Shown: positions 1 to 8,541 of the stretch, in pieces | Position numbering within the stretch: position 1 is the first letter of the stretch | How the letters are laid out: the number at the start of each line of letters is the position of its first letter | NCBI RefSeq assembly: GCF_012932425.1 | Contig: NZ_JAAIII010000005.1 | Location: forward strand, 124,001-188,000 | Direction of reading: 5' to 3' | Length of the DNA: 64,000 nucleotides | From: Bifidobacterium oedipodis | GTDB taxonomy: Bacteria > Actinomycetota > Actinomycetes > Actinomycetales > Bifidobacteriaceae | Made by a program: the position numbers and the translations under genes | The notes under the pieces: model-generated | Seen by the model: the letters and a program-made list of their open reading frames with translations, nothing else | What the model was told of the DNA's origin: nothing | The model's database searches: none

Positions 1-176
1 CTCTGAATGCCACAAGCTCTGAGGTGCTTTCCACCTACGTGTACAAGATGGGTATTTTGAACGGTCAGATATCGCTGTCTACCGCTGTCGGCCTGTTCAA
101 CACTCTAGTCAATTTCGGCTTCCTGGTGCTGACCAACTTCATCACCAAGAAGATCAACGACACGAGCATCTTCTAA
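1..176 (+). CDS. ABC sugar transporter permease, C-terminal end (partial)
   Basis: Only the last 57 codons are present, read from base 3 to the TAA at 174-176; the start lies left of the window. The end NDTSIF is nearly identical to the end of the permease at 7528-8523 (SNTSIF), so this is the paralogous LplB-type inner-membrane permease of a carbohydrate ABC importer. The next permease follows after 23 bases with its own ribosome binding site. The partner binding protein and the rest of the permease should lie just upstream. Substrate is unknown; neighbouring GH43 and GH29 enzymes suggest an oligosaccharide. Confidence 0.85.
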   Translation, partial: LNATSSEVLSTYVYKMGILNGQISLSTAVGLFNTLVNFGFLVLTNFITKKINDTSIF

Positions 177-199
177 GGATCGAAGGAAAAGGATCAACT

Positions 200-1159
200 A
201 TGGCATCCGCAACTGTTTCGCCACAGGGCATCGCTCCGAAGATGTCCAGCGAGGAAATTCCGTTCAACCCCAAGGTGCGTCAGCATCGTACCTTCTCCGA
301 CTGGGTAGTCGACATCATGATCGTGGTGCTTACGGTGGCTATCTTGTTTGTGGTCATTTATCCAATTTGGTTTATCATCATGGCTTCGTTCTCCGACCCC
401 TCTGCCGTGGCCAAGGGCCAGGTGAGTGTCTGGCCGGTGGGATTCAACCTCAAGGGTTATTCCATGGTGTTTACCAACGAGGGTGTGTGGACTGGTTACC
501 TGAACACCATTATCTATTCGTTGGGCGGCACCGCGCTCAACGTGGTGGTCACCATCCCGGCTGCCTTCGCTTTGTCCCGTCGTGAGTTCAAGCCCCGCCG
601 TGTGCTGCTGTTCCTGTTCACCTTCACGATGTTCTTCGCCGGCGGCATCATCCCGAACTACATTCTGTTCCGTCAGCTGCACATGCTCGACACTGTATGG
701 GTATTCATTCTGCCGACTGCTGTGAATGTGTTCAACTTGATTATTGCCCGTTCCTTCTTCGAGACTTCAATTCCTGAGGAACTGCATGAGGCCTCTGAAC
801 TTGATGGTCTGAACTACTACGGCTACTTCTTCCGCATTGTCATCCCGCTGAGCTCCGCCATCATCGCCGTGATCACGCTGTACTACTTCGTGCAGCATTG
901 GAACGACTATTTCACTGGTTTGGTGTATATGCGCAACTGGGATATTCAGCCGTTGCAGATGTGGTTGCAGCGCATCCTGCTGGGCACTCAGGCGGCCACG
1001 AACTCCTCTGGTTCCATGGACTTGGGACAGATGCAGTTGTTTGCCGATCAGATTAAGTACGGCATCATCCTGATCTCCACACTCCCGCTGTTGATTATCT
1101 ACCCCTTCATCCAGAAGTACTTCAACAAGGGCGTGATGATCGGCGCTGTCAAGGGCTGA
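200..1159 (+). CDS. Carbohydrate ABC transporter permease (LplC type)
   Basis: 319 residues with a cytosolic N-terminus and about six hydrophobic membrane segments, the first at about residues 35-60. The typical cytosolic EAA-type loop is visible as EELHEASELDGLNYYGYFF, which contacts the ATPase subunit, and the protein ends in KGVMIGAVKG as in many MalG/LplC permeases. The start has GAAGGAAAAGG just upstream. It follows the partial permease and ends the operon at a terminator (1211-1253). It is a close paralogue of the permease at 8542-9555. No ATPase gene is present; a shared MsiK-type ATPase encoded elsewhere is likely (inference from other actinobacteria). Confidence 0.93.
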   Translation: MASATVSPQGIAPKMSSEEIPFNPKVRQHRTFSDWVVDIMIVVLTVAILFVVIYPIWFIIMASFSDPSAVAKGQVSVWPVGFNLKGYSMVFTNEGVWTGYLNTIIYSLGGTALNVVVTIPAAFALSRREFKPRRVLLFLFTFTMFFAGGIIPNYILFRQLHMLDTVWVFILPTAVNVFNLIIARSFFETSIPEELHEASELDGLNYYGYFFRIVIPLSSAIIAVITLYYFVQHWNDYFTGLVYMRNWDIQPLQMWLQRILLGTQAATNSSGSMDLGQMQLFADQIKYGIILISTLPLLIIYPFIQKYFNKGVMIGAVKG

Positions 1160-1210
1160 TTGTTCCGGTAATCAACCACTAGTAAGGCTTACCTCTCCTC
1201 CTTCCATCTC

Positions 1211-1253
1211 AAGCCCGCGCAGGTTTTCTCTCCTTTCTTCCTGCGCGGGCTTT
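1211..1253 (+). terminator. Rho-independent terminator after the first permease operon
   Basis: Stem AAGCCCGCGCAGG pairs with CCTGCGCGGGCTT around a 16-base pyrimidine-rich loop and is followed by TTTT. It separates the transporter tail from the GH43 gene. Confidence 0.85.
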
Positions 1254-1382
1254 TCCTTTGCCTCATGGCGTTGAGTTGCCTGCAAAATCTTGGCTTCCCG
1301 ACTCTTCATTTGCCTGTTCTATCCATCTGTCCCATCGATTCGCCATTCTTTGGCACCTATTGCTGCTGCGAAAGTGACCATC

Positions 1383-2480
1383 ATGTCTGTTTCTGCTGTT
1401 TCCCCAATTGCTGATATTGCTGCCACCGATCTGTACGGCTACCTGTTGGTGCATTTTATTGAAGATCCCGAGCATTATGCCGAGCGTATTTACCTAGATT
1501 TGTCTGACGGCGACAATCCGGAGGTGTGGAATCCGCTCAACGGCGGCGAGCCTATTCTGACCTCCCCGCTGGGCACTCGCGGTGTGCGTGACCCCTACTT
1601 GGTGCGCAACCCGGAAACTGGGCGCGTATATATCCTGGCCACTGACCTGCAGGTGTTCGCTTCCGGCCATGGTTCCGAATCTGGTGCCGGCTGGTACGAG
1701 TGGAGCCACCACGGTTCCACGAACCTGATTATCTGGTATTCCGATGATCTGGTGCATTGGAGCGAGCCGCAGGAACTGGACGTGTCTCGTCGTGCCGATG
1801 GTTCGCATGCTGAGCTTGGCATGGCGTGGGCGCCGGAGGCGTTGTGGGTGCCGGATTATTATCCGGAAGGCCACGAGGGCGGCCGCGGCGCATTCGTGCT
1901 GTATTGGTCGAGCAAACTGTTTGCTGATAACGACCCCGAGCATACCGACGATACGGTTTACGACCGTGTGCTGTGGGGCGCAACCGCCGACTTCACCAAT
2001 AGCACTTACGAATATGGTGGTGTGTTCATTGATGCCGGCTATCCCACCATTGACACCACCATGCTGCAGCATGATTTGCCGAACGGACGCAAGCGTACGT
2101 ATCGCGCCACCAAATACCAGAACGAACGCGGCATTGTGCTGGAATCCACCGACGCACAGCGCTGGTGGACGCCGGGCGTGGCATGGCGCACCGTTCAGGA
2201 GGCCATCGGTGCCGCGTGGACCGAAAACGGCGATCCGCGCGGCGTGGAAGGTCCGGCGCTGTTCTCGTCACATAGCGAGCCTGGTCGCGATTACCTGTAT
2301 GTGGATGTGATTCCTTCCATCGGCTACCGACCGATGGTCACCGATGCGATCGACGATGGCTTCGACTATCTGCGTTCGAACGACTTCTACATGGCCCCGC
2401 ACACCAAGCACGGCGGTGTGCTGAGCCTGACCCGCGCCGAATACGAGCGCTTGCAGGCCACAGACGGTCAAATCGCCTGA
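1383..2480 (+). CDS. Glycoside hydrolase family 43, intracellular (copy A)
   Basis: 365 residues with no signal peptide. A five-bladed propeller GH43 enzyme, most likely alpha-L-arabinofuranosidase or beta-xylosidase-like. The general-base Asp is in RGVRDPYLV (D70) and the general-acid Glu in VEGPALF (E289). The ATG at 1383 is chosen because its distance to YGYLLVHF matches the paralogue at 12532; an upstream TTG at 1290 would add 31 residues with no family similarity. It is a close paralogue of 12532-13644 and more distantly related to the GH43 proteins at 17768 and 21749. Stop is 209 bases from the convergent GH29 gene, with hairpin repeats between. Exact linkage specificity cannot be read from sequence. 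Confidence 0.88.
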   Translation: MSVSAVSPIADIAATDLYGYLLVHFIEDPEHYAERIYLDLSDGDNPEVWNPLNGGEPILTSPLGTRGVRDPYLVRNPETGRVYILATDLQVFASGHGSESGAGWYEWSHHGSTNLIIWYSDDLVHWSEPQELDVSRRADGSHAELGMAWAPEALWVPDYYPEGHEGGRGAFVLYWSSKLFADNDPEHTDDTVYDRVLWGATADFTNSTYEYGGVFIDAGYPTIDTTMLQHDLPNGRKRTYRATKYQNERGIVLESTDAQRWWTPGVAWRTVQEAIGAAWTENGDPRGVEGPALFSSHSEPGRDYLYVDVIPSIGYRPMVTDAIDDGFDYLRSNDFYMAPHTKHGGVLSLTRAEYERLQATDGQIA

Positions 2481-2494
2481 TTGCTTGCGGGCGA

Positions 2495-2689
2495 TTAGGG
2501 GCGGTCGCGGCACTTCCTGTCGGACAACAACAAAAAGTGCCGCGACACGCCCGGATTATGCGAGCATTGCGGCACTTCTTGTTGTTTTCCGACAAAAAGT
2601 GCCATTTCGGCCGCGCAATCCGGGCGTGTCATGGCACTTTTCGAGGGAAACCCACAAGAAGTGCCATGTGCGGGTGGTGATTGCCAGTT
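2495..2689. repeat. Nested GTGCC/GGCAC hairpin repeats between convergent genes
   Basis: At least three inverted repeats built from the words GGCACTT and AAGTGCC lie between GH43 and GH29. The first pairs GTCGCGGCACTT with AAAGTGCCGCGAC. A second is enclosed by an outer stem GACACGCCCGGATT/AATCCGGGCGTGTC. A third pairs CATGGCACTT with AAGTGCCATG. The same words recur at 13715-13885, in another convergent junction. They may act as bidirectional terminators or as REP-like dispersed elements. Confidence 0.8.
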
Positions 2690-4216
2690 CTATGCCTGCG
2701 TGATGCGGAACACGACTGGCGCCTCGCCATCATTGGGCTGATCGTGGATGACCAGCGCTTCGGCATCGCGCGACCATTCCACCGGCTGTGCACCGTTTTC
2801 GGACAGTCGTGCGATGCCGGCGATCATGCCATGGAAATCGGCGTTGTGCTCGGCATCGCCTTCCTTGAGTCGGGTGAAGCGATATACGCCATCGGCGGCA
2901 CCGCGCATCGCAATTGCATACAGTGCGCTGCCGGCAACTGTGTACCGTGCGTCGGCGCTGGTGAAGTTCTTGGCCACGCCATCGCCGAACTGCCCTTCGG
3001 TGATTTCGGTGGGGCCCTCGCCGAAACGACGCCACGGCTTGGAACCGTAGATTGCCTCGCCGTTCACCTTCAGCCAGCCACCGATGCCGTGCAGCACAGC
3101 CTGATCTTCATCGCTGATAGTGCCGTCGGCCTTCGGGCCGACGTTCAGCAGCAGATTGCCGTTTTTCGCCACAATATCCACAAGATCCTGCACCAGCTCG
3201 GTCCACGGTTTGAACGAATTGCCCTCCGTATAGCACCAGGAATTGCGGGCGATGGCAGTGTCTGTCTGCCAGTGGTAGGGCTTGGCTTCGGCCAGTTGCC
3301 CGCGTTCGATATCGGGTGTGGCGGTGCCGAACATCATCGCATCATGCTTATAGCAGATGGTGACTTCCTCACCCCACTCGTCGGCACGGTTGTAATAGAA
3401 TGCCGCGATTTTCTTAAGATATTTGGCGGCGGCGGAATGCAGAATCCACCAGTCGAAATACAGCACACGCGGGTGGAAACGGTCGATGATCTCGCATGTG
3501 CGCAGCAGCCAATCGGAAAGATACTCATCCGTGGGGGCCGGCTCGGAATACTGGTCATAGTGGTCGGCTGGCTCGGGCATAGCTGGCCAGTAGAAGTCAC
3601 CGCGCTGCATTGGCCCGGTGATATCGGAGTCGAACTCGCGGCCATGACCCATAAAGAACCAGTGTTCAATGCGGTGTGTGGATGTGCCGAGCACCATGCC
3701 ATGACGGTCGCAAGCCTGCTCCAGCTCGCCGACCACGTCACGCTGGGGGCCCATCTGCGCCGCATTCCAGCGCGATATGGCGCTCGCATACATCTGGAAG
3801 CCATCGTGATGTTCGGCCACCGGCACCACGTATCGTGCGCCGGCCTGTTCGAACAGCGAGGCCCAGGCTTCCGGATCGAAGTGAGGCGCGGTGAACATGG
3901 GGATGAAATCCTTGTAGCCGAAGTCTTTTTGCGGCCCGTAGGTGGCCACATGGTGTTCGAATTCGCGTGAGCCTTGGATGTACATGTTGCGCGAATACCA
4001 TTCGGAGCCGAATGCGGGCACTGAATACACGCCCCAGTGGATGAATATGCCGAATTTGGCTTGTGCAAACCAGGCTGGCGTGCGGTGCTGTTGCAGCGAA
4101 GCCCAGTCGGCGCAGAATCGTCCTGAGTCGATAACCTGATCGACTGCGGCCAGGGCTTCGGTCATGGAATTGTGCCCAGCTGCGGAAGCGTAGGGTACGG
4201 TGATGGATTGGGCCAT
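2690..4216 (-). CDS. Alpha-L-fucosidase, glycoside hydrolase family 29
   Basis: 508 residues, cytosolic (no signal peptide). The N-terminal catalytic barrel shows the family signatures KFGIFIHWGVYSVPAF (about residues 53-68) and EHHDGF (near 138). The likely nucleophile is D255 in VLYFDWW. The C-terminal part is a beta-sandwich and contains GNLLLNVGPKADG just before it. Start ATG has AAGGAG six bases upstream. Expected reaction is release of L-fucose from glycan ends with retention. It lies back to back with the regulator at 4349 on the same strand, so transcription begins in the 133-base gap that carries the palindrome TGTAACGTTACA. Confidence 0.9.
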   Translation of the reverse strand: MAQSITVPYASAAGHNSMTEALAAVDQVIDSGRFCADWASLQQHRTPAWFAQAKFGIFIHWGVYSVPAFGSEWYSRNMYIQGSREFEHHVATYGPQKDFGYKDFIPMFTAPHFDPEAWASLFEQAGARYVVPVAEHHDGFQMYASAISRWNAAQMGPQRDVVGELEQACDRHGMVLGTSTHRIEHWFFMGHGREFDSDITGPMQRGDFYWPAMPEPADHYDQYSEPAPTDEYLSDWLLRTCEIIDRFHPRVLYFDWWILHSAAAKYLKKIAAFYYNRADEWGEEVTICYKHDAMMFGTATPDIERGQLAEAKPYHWQTDTAIARNSWCYTEGNSFKPWTELVQDLVDIVAKNGNLLLNVGPKADGTISDEDQAVLHGIGGWLKVNGEAIYGSKPWRRFGEGPTEITEGQFGDGVAKNFTSADARYTVAGSALYAIAMRGAADGVYRFTRLKEGDAEHNADFHGMIAGIARLSENGAQPVEWSRDAEALVIHDQPNDGEAPVVFRITQA

Positions 4217-4254
4217 AATGCTCCTTCGATTGATATGGCACCGTTATCAGTGGT

Positions 4255-4301
4255 AACCGTTAGCGGTTGGTGACTGTTATATCACCTGATGTAACGTTAC
4301 A
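4255..4301. promoter_or_regulatory. Candidate LacI-type operators before GH29
   Basis: A perfect 12-base palindrome TGTAACGTTACA sits at 4290-4301, and an imperfect one, AACCG-TTAG-CGGTT, near 4255-4268. Both lie between the GH29 start and the stop of the LacI regulator, where a promoter for GH29 is expected. The cognate regulator is not proven. Confidence 0.5.
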
Positions 4302-4348
4302 CCAACAGTGTGTTTTGTGAACAACTGTTATTGCTATGTGCCTTCGTG

Positions 4349-5368
4349 TCAGCGAGTGGATTCGCGCACGATTAGGCGCGAGGTCATGGTCAGATGGCGT
4401 GCAGGGGCGTCGTAATCCTGAATGCGAGCGGTTAGCATTTCGGTGATTTTGCGTGCGCTGTCTTCGAAATCATTGGCCACGGTGGTCAGCGACGGAGTGA
4501 CGATTTCACCTTGGGAGATGCCGTCATAGCCAATTACCGAAACGTCGTCGGGGATGCGAACACCCAGATCGTTCAGTCCGCGGATAACTCCGAGGGCCAA
4601 AGCATCGTTGATGCACACCACACCATCGAAATGTTTGCCGGATTTTACCAGCTCGTGGATGACAGCACGTCCTGATGCTGGGTTCCAGCCGTTGGGTGTC
4701 GCGATGAATTGTTCGGGCGCAACGGTGAGATTATTGGTCAGCAGGGCACGTTGAAATCCAGCGACTCGTGCCAGCGTGGAGTCGTCGGTGTCTTTGATAT
4801 TTTCGTATGGCTGATATGCAGCACCCATGAATATCAGGTTGCGGCAGCCGGTGGATAGCAGGTATGAGGTAGCGGTGAATAGGGCTTGTCCGCAAGCAGG
4901 GGCAATGGTGTCGACATCCGGTGCTTCGCGCTCGGTTAGCAGAAGCAGCATGGGTTTGCCGCTTAAGTGCGCCCTGATTTGCTCGACGGTGAGTTTGGAT
5001 GGGAACATGACGACACCATCGCAGAATGCAGATACCACATGCTGCAAGATTTGTTGCTCGGTGTCTTGGCTATACAGTGTTTGCTGAATAACGGCTTGCA
5101 GCCCTTGTGTTTGCGCGTTGCGGCTGATTGCGTCGGCCAGATGAATATTGAAGGGGTTGGCCAGATCCTGCAGCACCACGCCGATGGCATGGCTGCGGCC
5201 TGATCGCAGGCTACGTGCCGAAAGGTTTACGGTGTAGTTGAGATCGTTAGCTACGGCAAGCACGCGCTGCCGTGTTTCTTCGGAGATGCTGGAGTCGCCA
5301 TGCAAGGCATACGATACGGTGGCCTGCGATACTCCTGCTTGGGCCGCGATATCTCGCATGGTAACCAT
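4349..5368 (-). CDS. LacI-family transcriptional regulator
   Basis: 339 residues. The N-terminal helix-turn-helix reads MRDIAAQAGVSQATVSYAL, followed by the hinge helix (SARSLRSGRS) and a periplasmic-binding-protein-like sugar-binding domain with FDGVVCINDALALGVIRGL and VSVIGYDG. The start at 5368 is chosen because AAGGAGG lies 11 bases upstream; a farther ATG at 5404 lacks this. It is divergent from the solute-binding protein at 5783. A matched pair of operator-like sites (5463 and 5664) lies in the gap, so it probably represses the importer and itself. Confidence 0.9.
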   Translation of the reverse strand: MVTMRDIAAQAGVSQATVSYALHGDSSISEETRQRVLAVANDLNYTVNLSARSLRSGRSHAIGVVLQDLANPFNIHLADAISRNAQTQGLQAVIQQTLYSQDTEQQILQHVVSAFCDGVVMFPSKLTVEQIRAHLSGKPMLLLLTEREAPDVDTIAPACGQALFTATSYLLSTGCRNLIFMGAAYQPYENIKDTDDSTLARVAGFQRALLTNNLTVAPEQFIATPNGWNPASGRAVIHELVKSGKHFDGVVCINDALALGVIRGLNDLGVRIPDDVSVIGYDGISQGEIVTPSLTTVANDFEDSARKITEMLTARIQDYDAPARHLTMTSRLIVRESTR

Positions 5369-5462
5369 GATTTGGGGGTCCTCCTTGATTGCCTTCACAA
5401 GCATTGTGTGCGTCGTTGATTACTGAACAATCAGTATAGAACTGAGCGTAGGACGTTTGTAA

Positions 5463-5679
5463 GCTGATACGTTTCAGCACTGTTATATAAAGGTTTGCAG
5501 GTTGCTGCAGGGGAAGTCTGGATGTGTGCGACACGCCGATGCTGAATATCAAAATGGCTGCAAATAGCTTGGAACTTAAAGGATTCAGTATGATTGCGCA
5601 AACATTTCTGGGGTATTGGTTTGACACGATTAAGCTTGCTTTCTATATTTATAGCTACAACTTACTGAAACGTATCAGC
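5463..5679. promoter_or_regulatory. Inverted pair of LacI-type operators between regulator and binding protein
   Basis: GCTGATACGTTTCAGC lies at 5463-5478, and the reverse complement of its first 15 bases (CTGAAACGTATCAGC) recurs at 5665-5679, about 200 bases away. Each is itself nearly palindromic about the centre ACGT, as LacI-family operators are. The two flank the divergent promoter zone and could support a repression loop. No other gene is seen in the 414-base gap. Confidence 0.7.
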
Positions 5680-5782
5680 AAGGTAGTGATCAGCGATGCG
5701 GTTCAGCAGGAAAGGATGCATGCGCCATCCGGCGGATGCGAAGCCAAACAAAGTGGTGAGCATTGAATCAAAGGAGGATTCG

Positions 5783-7375
5783 ATGGGCTTGATGAAGAAG
5801 AAGTTCCTCGGGGCGATTGCCGCCGTTGGCGCGCTGTCGATGGTGCTCGCTGGCTGCGGTGCCGGTGAGGACGCGCAGACTGCCTCCGATGGCAAGCCGA
5901 TTATTGAAGTGTTGGTGCAGTACGATTCCACCAACCGCAAGAAGATCGATACCAACAAGTGGATCAGCGACCTCGAAAAGGATGCTGGCGTCCACATCAA
6001 GTGGACCGTGGTGCAGCAGGATGCTTGGGGTCAGAAGAAGTCCACGCTACTGGCTGGTGGCAATGTGCCGCAGGTGTCCATCCGCGCGTTCAACCCCGAT
6101 GATGCCACCAAGTTCCCCTACTTCGAAGAGCTGGGCCAGCACCTTGACAAGCTGCCGAACCTTAAGGCTTTCTTCAAGGAGAACCCGGCCGCCCAGCGTA
6201 TGGTCTCCGACCTCAATGGTAAGTTCTACATCGGCCCTGCACAGTTCTATGAGGGCAAGAATAGCCAGCACTGGATGATCAACAAGACTTGGCTCGACAA
6301 GCTGGGCCTGCAGATGCCGACCACTTGGGATGAGCTGGATAAGGTGCTGGAAGCCTTCAAGACCCAGGATCCGAACGGCAACGGCAAGGCCGATGAAATT
6401 CCGTTCAACCTTAACGGCATCGGCACCGGCACCTATGGCTGGTGGACTCCTATGCTGGCTCTGAACTCCACCGGTAGCGTCACCCAGGCTCAGGGTGGTC
6501 CGTGGCAGCAGGGTATCACCGTCAAGGACGGCAAGGTTGGTTCATGGATGACTTCCGACAACCTTCGTCAGGTTATCGAATGGTACTCCAAGCTCTTCGG
6601 CGAAGGCCTGATTCCGAAGGACGCCCTGTCCAACGATGTTGATGAGTTGCCTGGCACCGAGAAGGATGCCACCGTTGGTGTGGCCTTCACCTACAACCAG
6701 GATGCGTTCGGCACCCACGGCGACGAATACGTGTCCATGCCCACCCCGAAGGCTGATGCCTCCATGGCGGATAGCGACGTTGTCTGGGATGCCTCTGGCG
6801 ATTACGGCAAGTACGAGAACTACCACCTGGCCATCAAGAAGGACGCCCCGAACATGGACGCCGTGCTCAAGCTGGTCAACCTGCTCTACTCCGAGAAGTA
6901 CTCCGTCCAGCAGTACTACGGCGGCATCTCGGATGGCCTGGTCAAAGATGATGGCAACCACACCTACACCGTGTCTGACAAGGTGTTCGCCGACACGACT
7001 GTGAGCTACAGCCTCGGCCAGTGCTTCGCCGGCTGGTTCCCGAACGATGTCAAGATCAATGGTGCCAACAACGAGAAGTCCCTCGCCGCCGACGCCGTGT
7101 ACGACAACATCTACAAGAACTACGACAAGGACAAGGACGCAATGCCGATCTGGGTCAAGGCCGACACCGCCGACCAGACCACGATCTCCAACAACACCAC
7201 CAACATCCTCAACTACGCGAACCCGCAGATCGCCAAGTGGATGAAGGGCGACGAGAAGATCACCGACGCCAGCTGGCAGCAGTTCGTCGACCGCGTCAAC
7301 AAGCTGGGCATGGAGCAGAACGTCCAGCTGTGGCAGAAGTGGTACGACAAGTACCAGGATCAGAAGGTTGAGTGA
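5783..7375 (+). CDS. Extracellular solute-binding lipoprotein of sugar ABC importer (LplA type)
   Basis: 530 residues. The N-terminus MGLMKKKFLG plus a hydrophobic stretch ends in the lipobox LAGC, so the mature protein is anchored by lipid on the outer face of the membrane. The body is a family 1 substrate-binding fold of the long LplA kind with Asp/Asn-rich loops (for example DPNGNGKADEIPFNLNG). Start ATG is five bases after AAGGAGG; a farther upstream start would put 29 charged residues before the signal peptide. It heads the importer operon with permeases at 7528 and 8542, separated by a double hairpin that probably keeps its message more abundant. Confidence 0.93.
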   Translation: MGLMKKKFLGAIAAVGALSMVLAGCGAGEDAQTASDGKPIIEVLVQYDSTNRKKIDTNKWISDLEKDAGVHIKWTVVQQDAWGQKKSTLLAGGNVPQVSIRAFNPDDATKFPYFEELGQHLDKLPNLKAFFKENPAAQRMVSDLNGKFYIGPAQFYEGKNSQHWMINKTWLDKLGLQMPTTWDELDKVLEAFKTQDPNGNGKADEIPFNLNGIGTGTYGWWTPMLALNSTGSVTQAQGGPWQQGITVKDGKVGSWMTSDNLRQVIEWYSKLFGEGLIPKDALSNDVDELPGTEKDATVGVAFTYNQDAFGTHGDEYVSMPTPKADASMADSDVVWDASGDYGKYENYHLAIKKDAPNMDAVLKLVNLLYSEKYSVQQYYGGISDGLVKDDGNHTYTVSDKVFADTTVSYSLGQCFAGWFPNDVKINGANNEKSLAADAVYDNIYKNYDKDKDAMPIWVKADTADQTTISNNTTNILNYANPQIAKWMKGDEKITDASWQQFVDRVNKLGMEQNVQLWQKWYDKYQDQKVE

Positions 7376-7395
7376 TCAGCCTCCCTCAGTGAATT

Positions 7396-7493
7396 GAACC
7401 GCCGCAAGCCACAATAGCGGCAGGCGGCGGTTCGGATAAGCCGGTCGGTGACGAGTGGAACGGATATACGTTCGTCGCCACTCATCACCGACC
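7396..7493 (+). repeat. Double hairpin between binding protein and permease genes
   Basis: Two strong inverted repeats: GAACCGCCGC/GCGGCGGTTC (7396-7405 with 7424-7433), and a 16-base stem with one mismatch (7443-7458 with 7478-7493). Neither has a T tract. By analogy with intergenic hairpins downstream of malE, they may stabilise the upstream message or reduce read-through. Confidence 0.75.
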
Positions 7494-7527
7494 TTGCATA
7501 TTAGGTATTGTGACAAAGGAGAGCACA

Positions 7528-8523
7528 GTGTCAACCGCGACTGAACAGACGGTGTCACCGGTTGCGAATCACGCCAGGTCAGGCAACAAGGTCAAGGCTA
7601 AGACCGGCAAAGGTTCGTCAGTAGACAATAACAAAATGAATTTCAAAACGTCCATGCGCAGAAACTGGGTGCTGTACCTCATGCTTCTGCCCGCTGCAGC
7701 ATTCATAGTGCTGTTCGCCTATGTGCCAATGTATGGTCTGCAGCTGGCCTTCCGCGATTATGATCCGTTGAAGGGCATCACAGGCGGCAAATTCGTTGGT
7801 TTCAAATACTTCCAGCAGTTCTTTGACTCTCCCCAGTTCTGGGACATCATGCGCAACACGGTGTTCATCAGCTTGGGAACCCTGATTCTTGGCTTCTTCG
7901 CCCCGATTATCCTGGCACTGCTGATCAACCAGATTAGCTCGGCGAAAACCAAGGGCTTCGTGCAGACCATCACCTACATGCCGCACTTCATCTCAACCGT
8001 GGTTATCGTCTCCATGATCAACGTGTTCCTCGATCCGAATACGGGCATGATCGGCAAGCTGTTCCCGAACACGATTCTGATGGAGAATCCGAACGCCTTT
8101 GCCCCGATCTACTGGATCTCCGAAGTCTGGCAGCATTGCGGCTGGAACTGCATCATCTACCTGGCCGCCCTGTCCGCAGTAGACACCTCGCTGTACGAGG
8201 CCGCCAAAATGGATGGTGCCGGTCGTCTGCAGCTGATTCGTCACGTTGATCTGCCGACCATTATGCCGACCTGCGTGGTGCTGCTCATTATGAACATGGG
8301 TTCGGTGCTGGCCGTCGGCTTCGAGAAGGTCTGGCTGATGCAGAACGCACTGAACATGCCCTCCTCCGAAGTTATCGCGACATTCACCTTCCGCACCGGT
8401 ATTCAGGGCTTCCAGTTCAGCTACGGTGCCGCTATCGGTCTGTTCAATACGATTATCAACTTCATCTTCGTGGTGAGTGCGAACTACATCTCGAAGCGAG
8501 TTTCCAACACGAGCATCTTCTAA
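7528..8523 (+). CDS. Carbohydrate ABC transporter permease (LplB type)
   Basis: 331 residues. A charged, disordered N-terminus of about 40 residues is followed by six predicted membrane segments, the first LMLLPAAAFIVLFAYVPMYG. The ATPase-contact loop appears as SLYEAAKMDGAGRLQLI. The GTG at 7528 is preferred because AAAGGAGAG ends five bases upstream; the GTG at 7510 overlaps that site. It pairs with the permease at 8542, 18 bases downstream. The C-terminus SNTSIF matches the partial permease at the left window edge, showing the two importers are paralogous. Confidence 0.92.
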   Translation: MSTATEQTVSPVANHARSGNKVKAKTGKGSSVDNNKMNFKTSMRRNWVLYLMLLPAAAFIVLFAYVPMYGLQLAFRDYDPLKGITGGKFVGFKYFQQFFDSPQFWDIMRNTVFISLGTLILGFFAPIILALLINQISSAKTKGFVQTITYMPHFISTVVIVSMINVFLDPNTGMIGKLFPNTILMENPNAFAPIYWISEVWQHCGWNCIIYLAALSAVDTSLYEAAKMDGAGRLQLIRHVDLPTIMPTCVVLLIMNMGSVLAVGFEKVWLMQNALNMPSSEVIATFTFRTGIQGFQFSYGAAIGLFNTIINFIFVVSANYISKRVSNTSIF

Positions 8524-8541
8524 GGCAAGGGGTGAATTCCA

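Noticed and set aside
1290..1382. N-terminal extension of GH43 copy A from TTG 1290
   Set aside because: The paralogue at 12532 starts at the equivalent of 1383, and the extension shows no family similarity.
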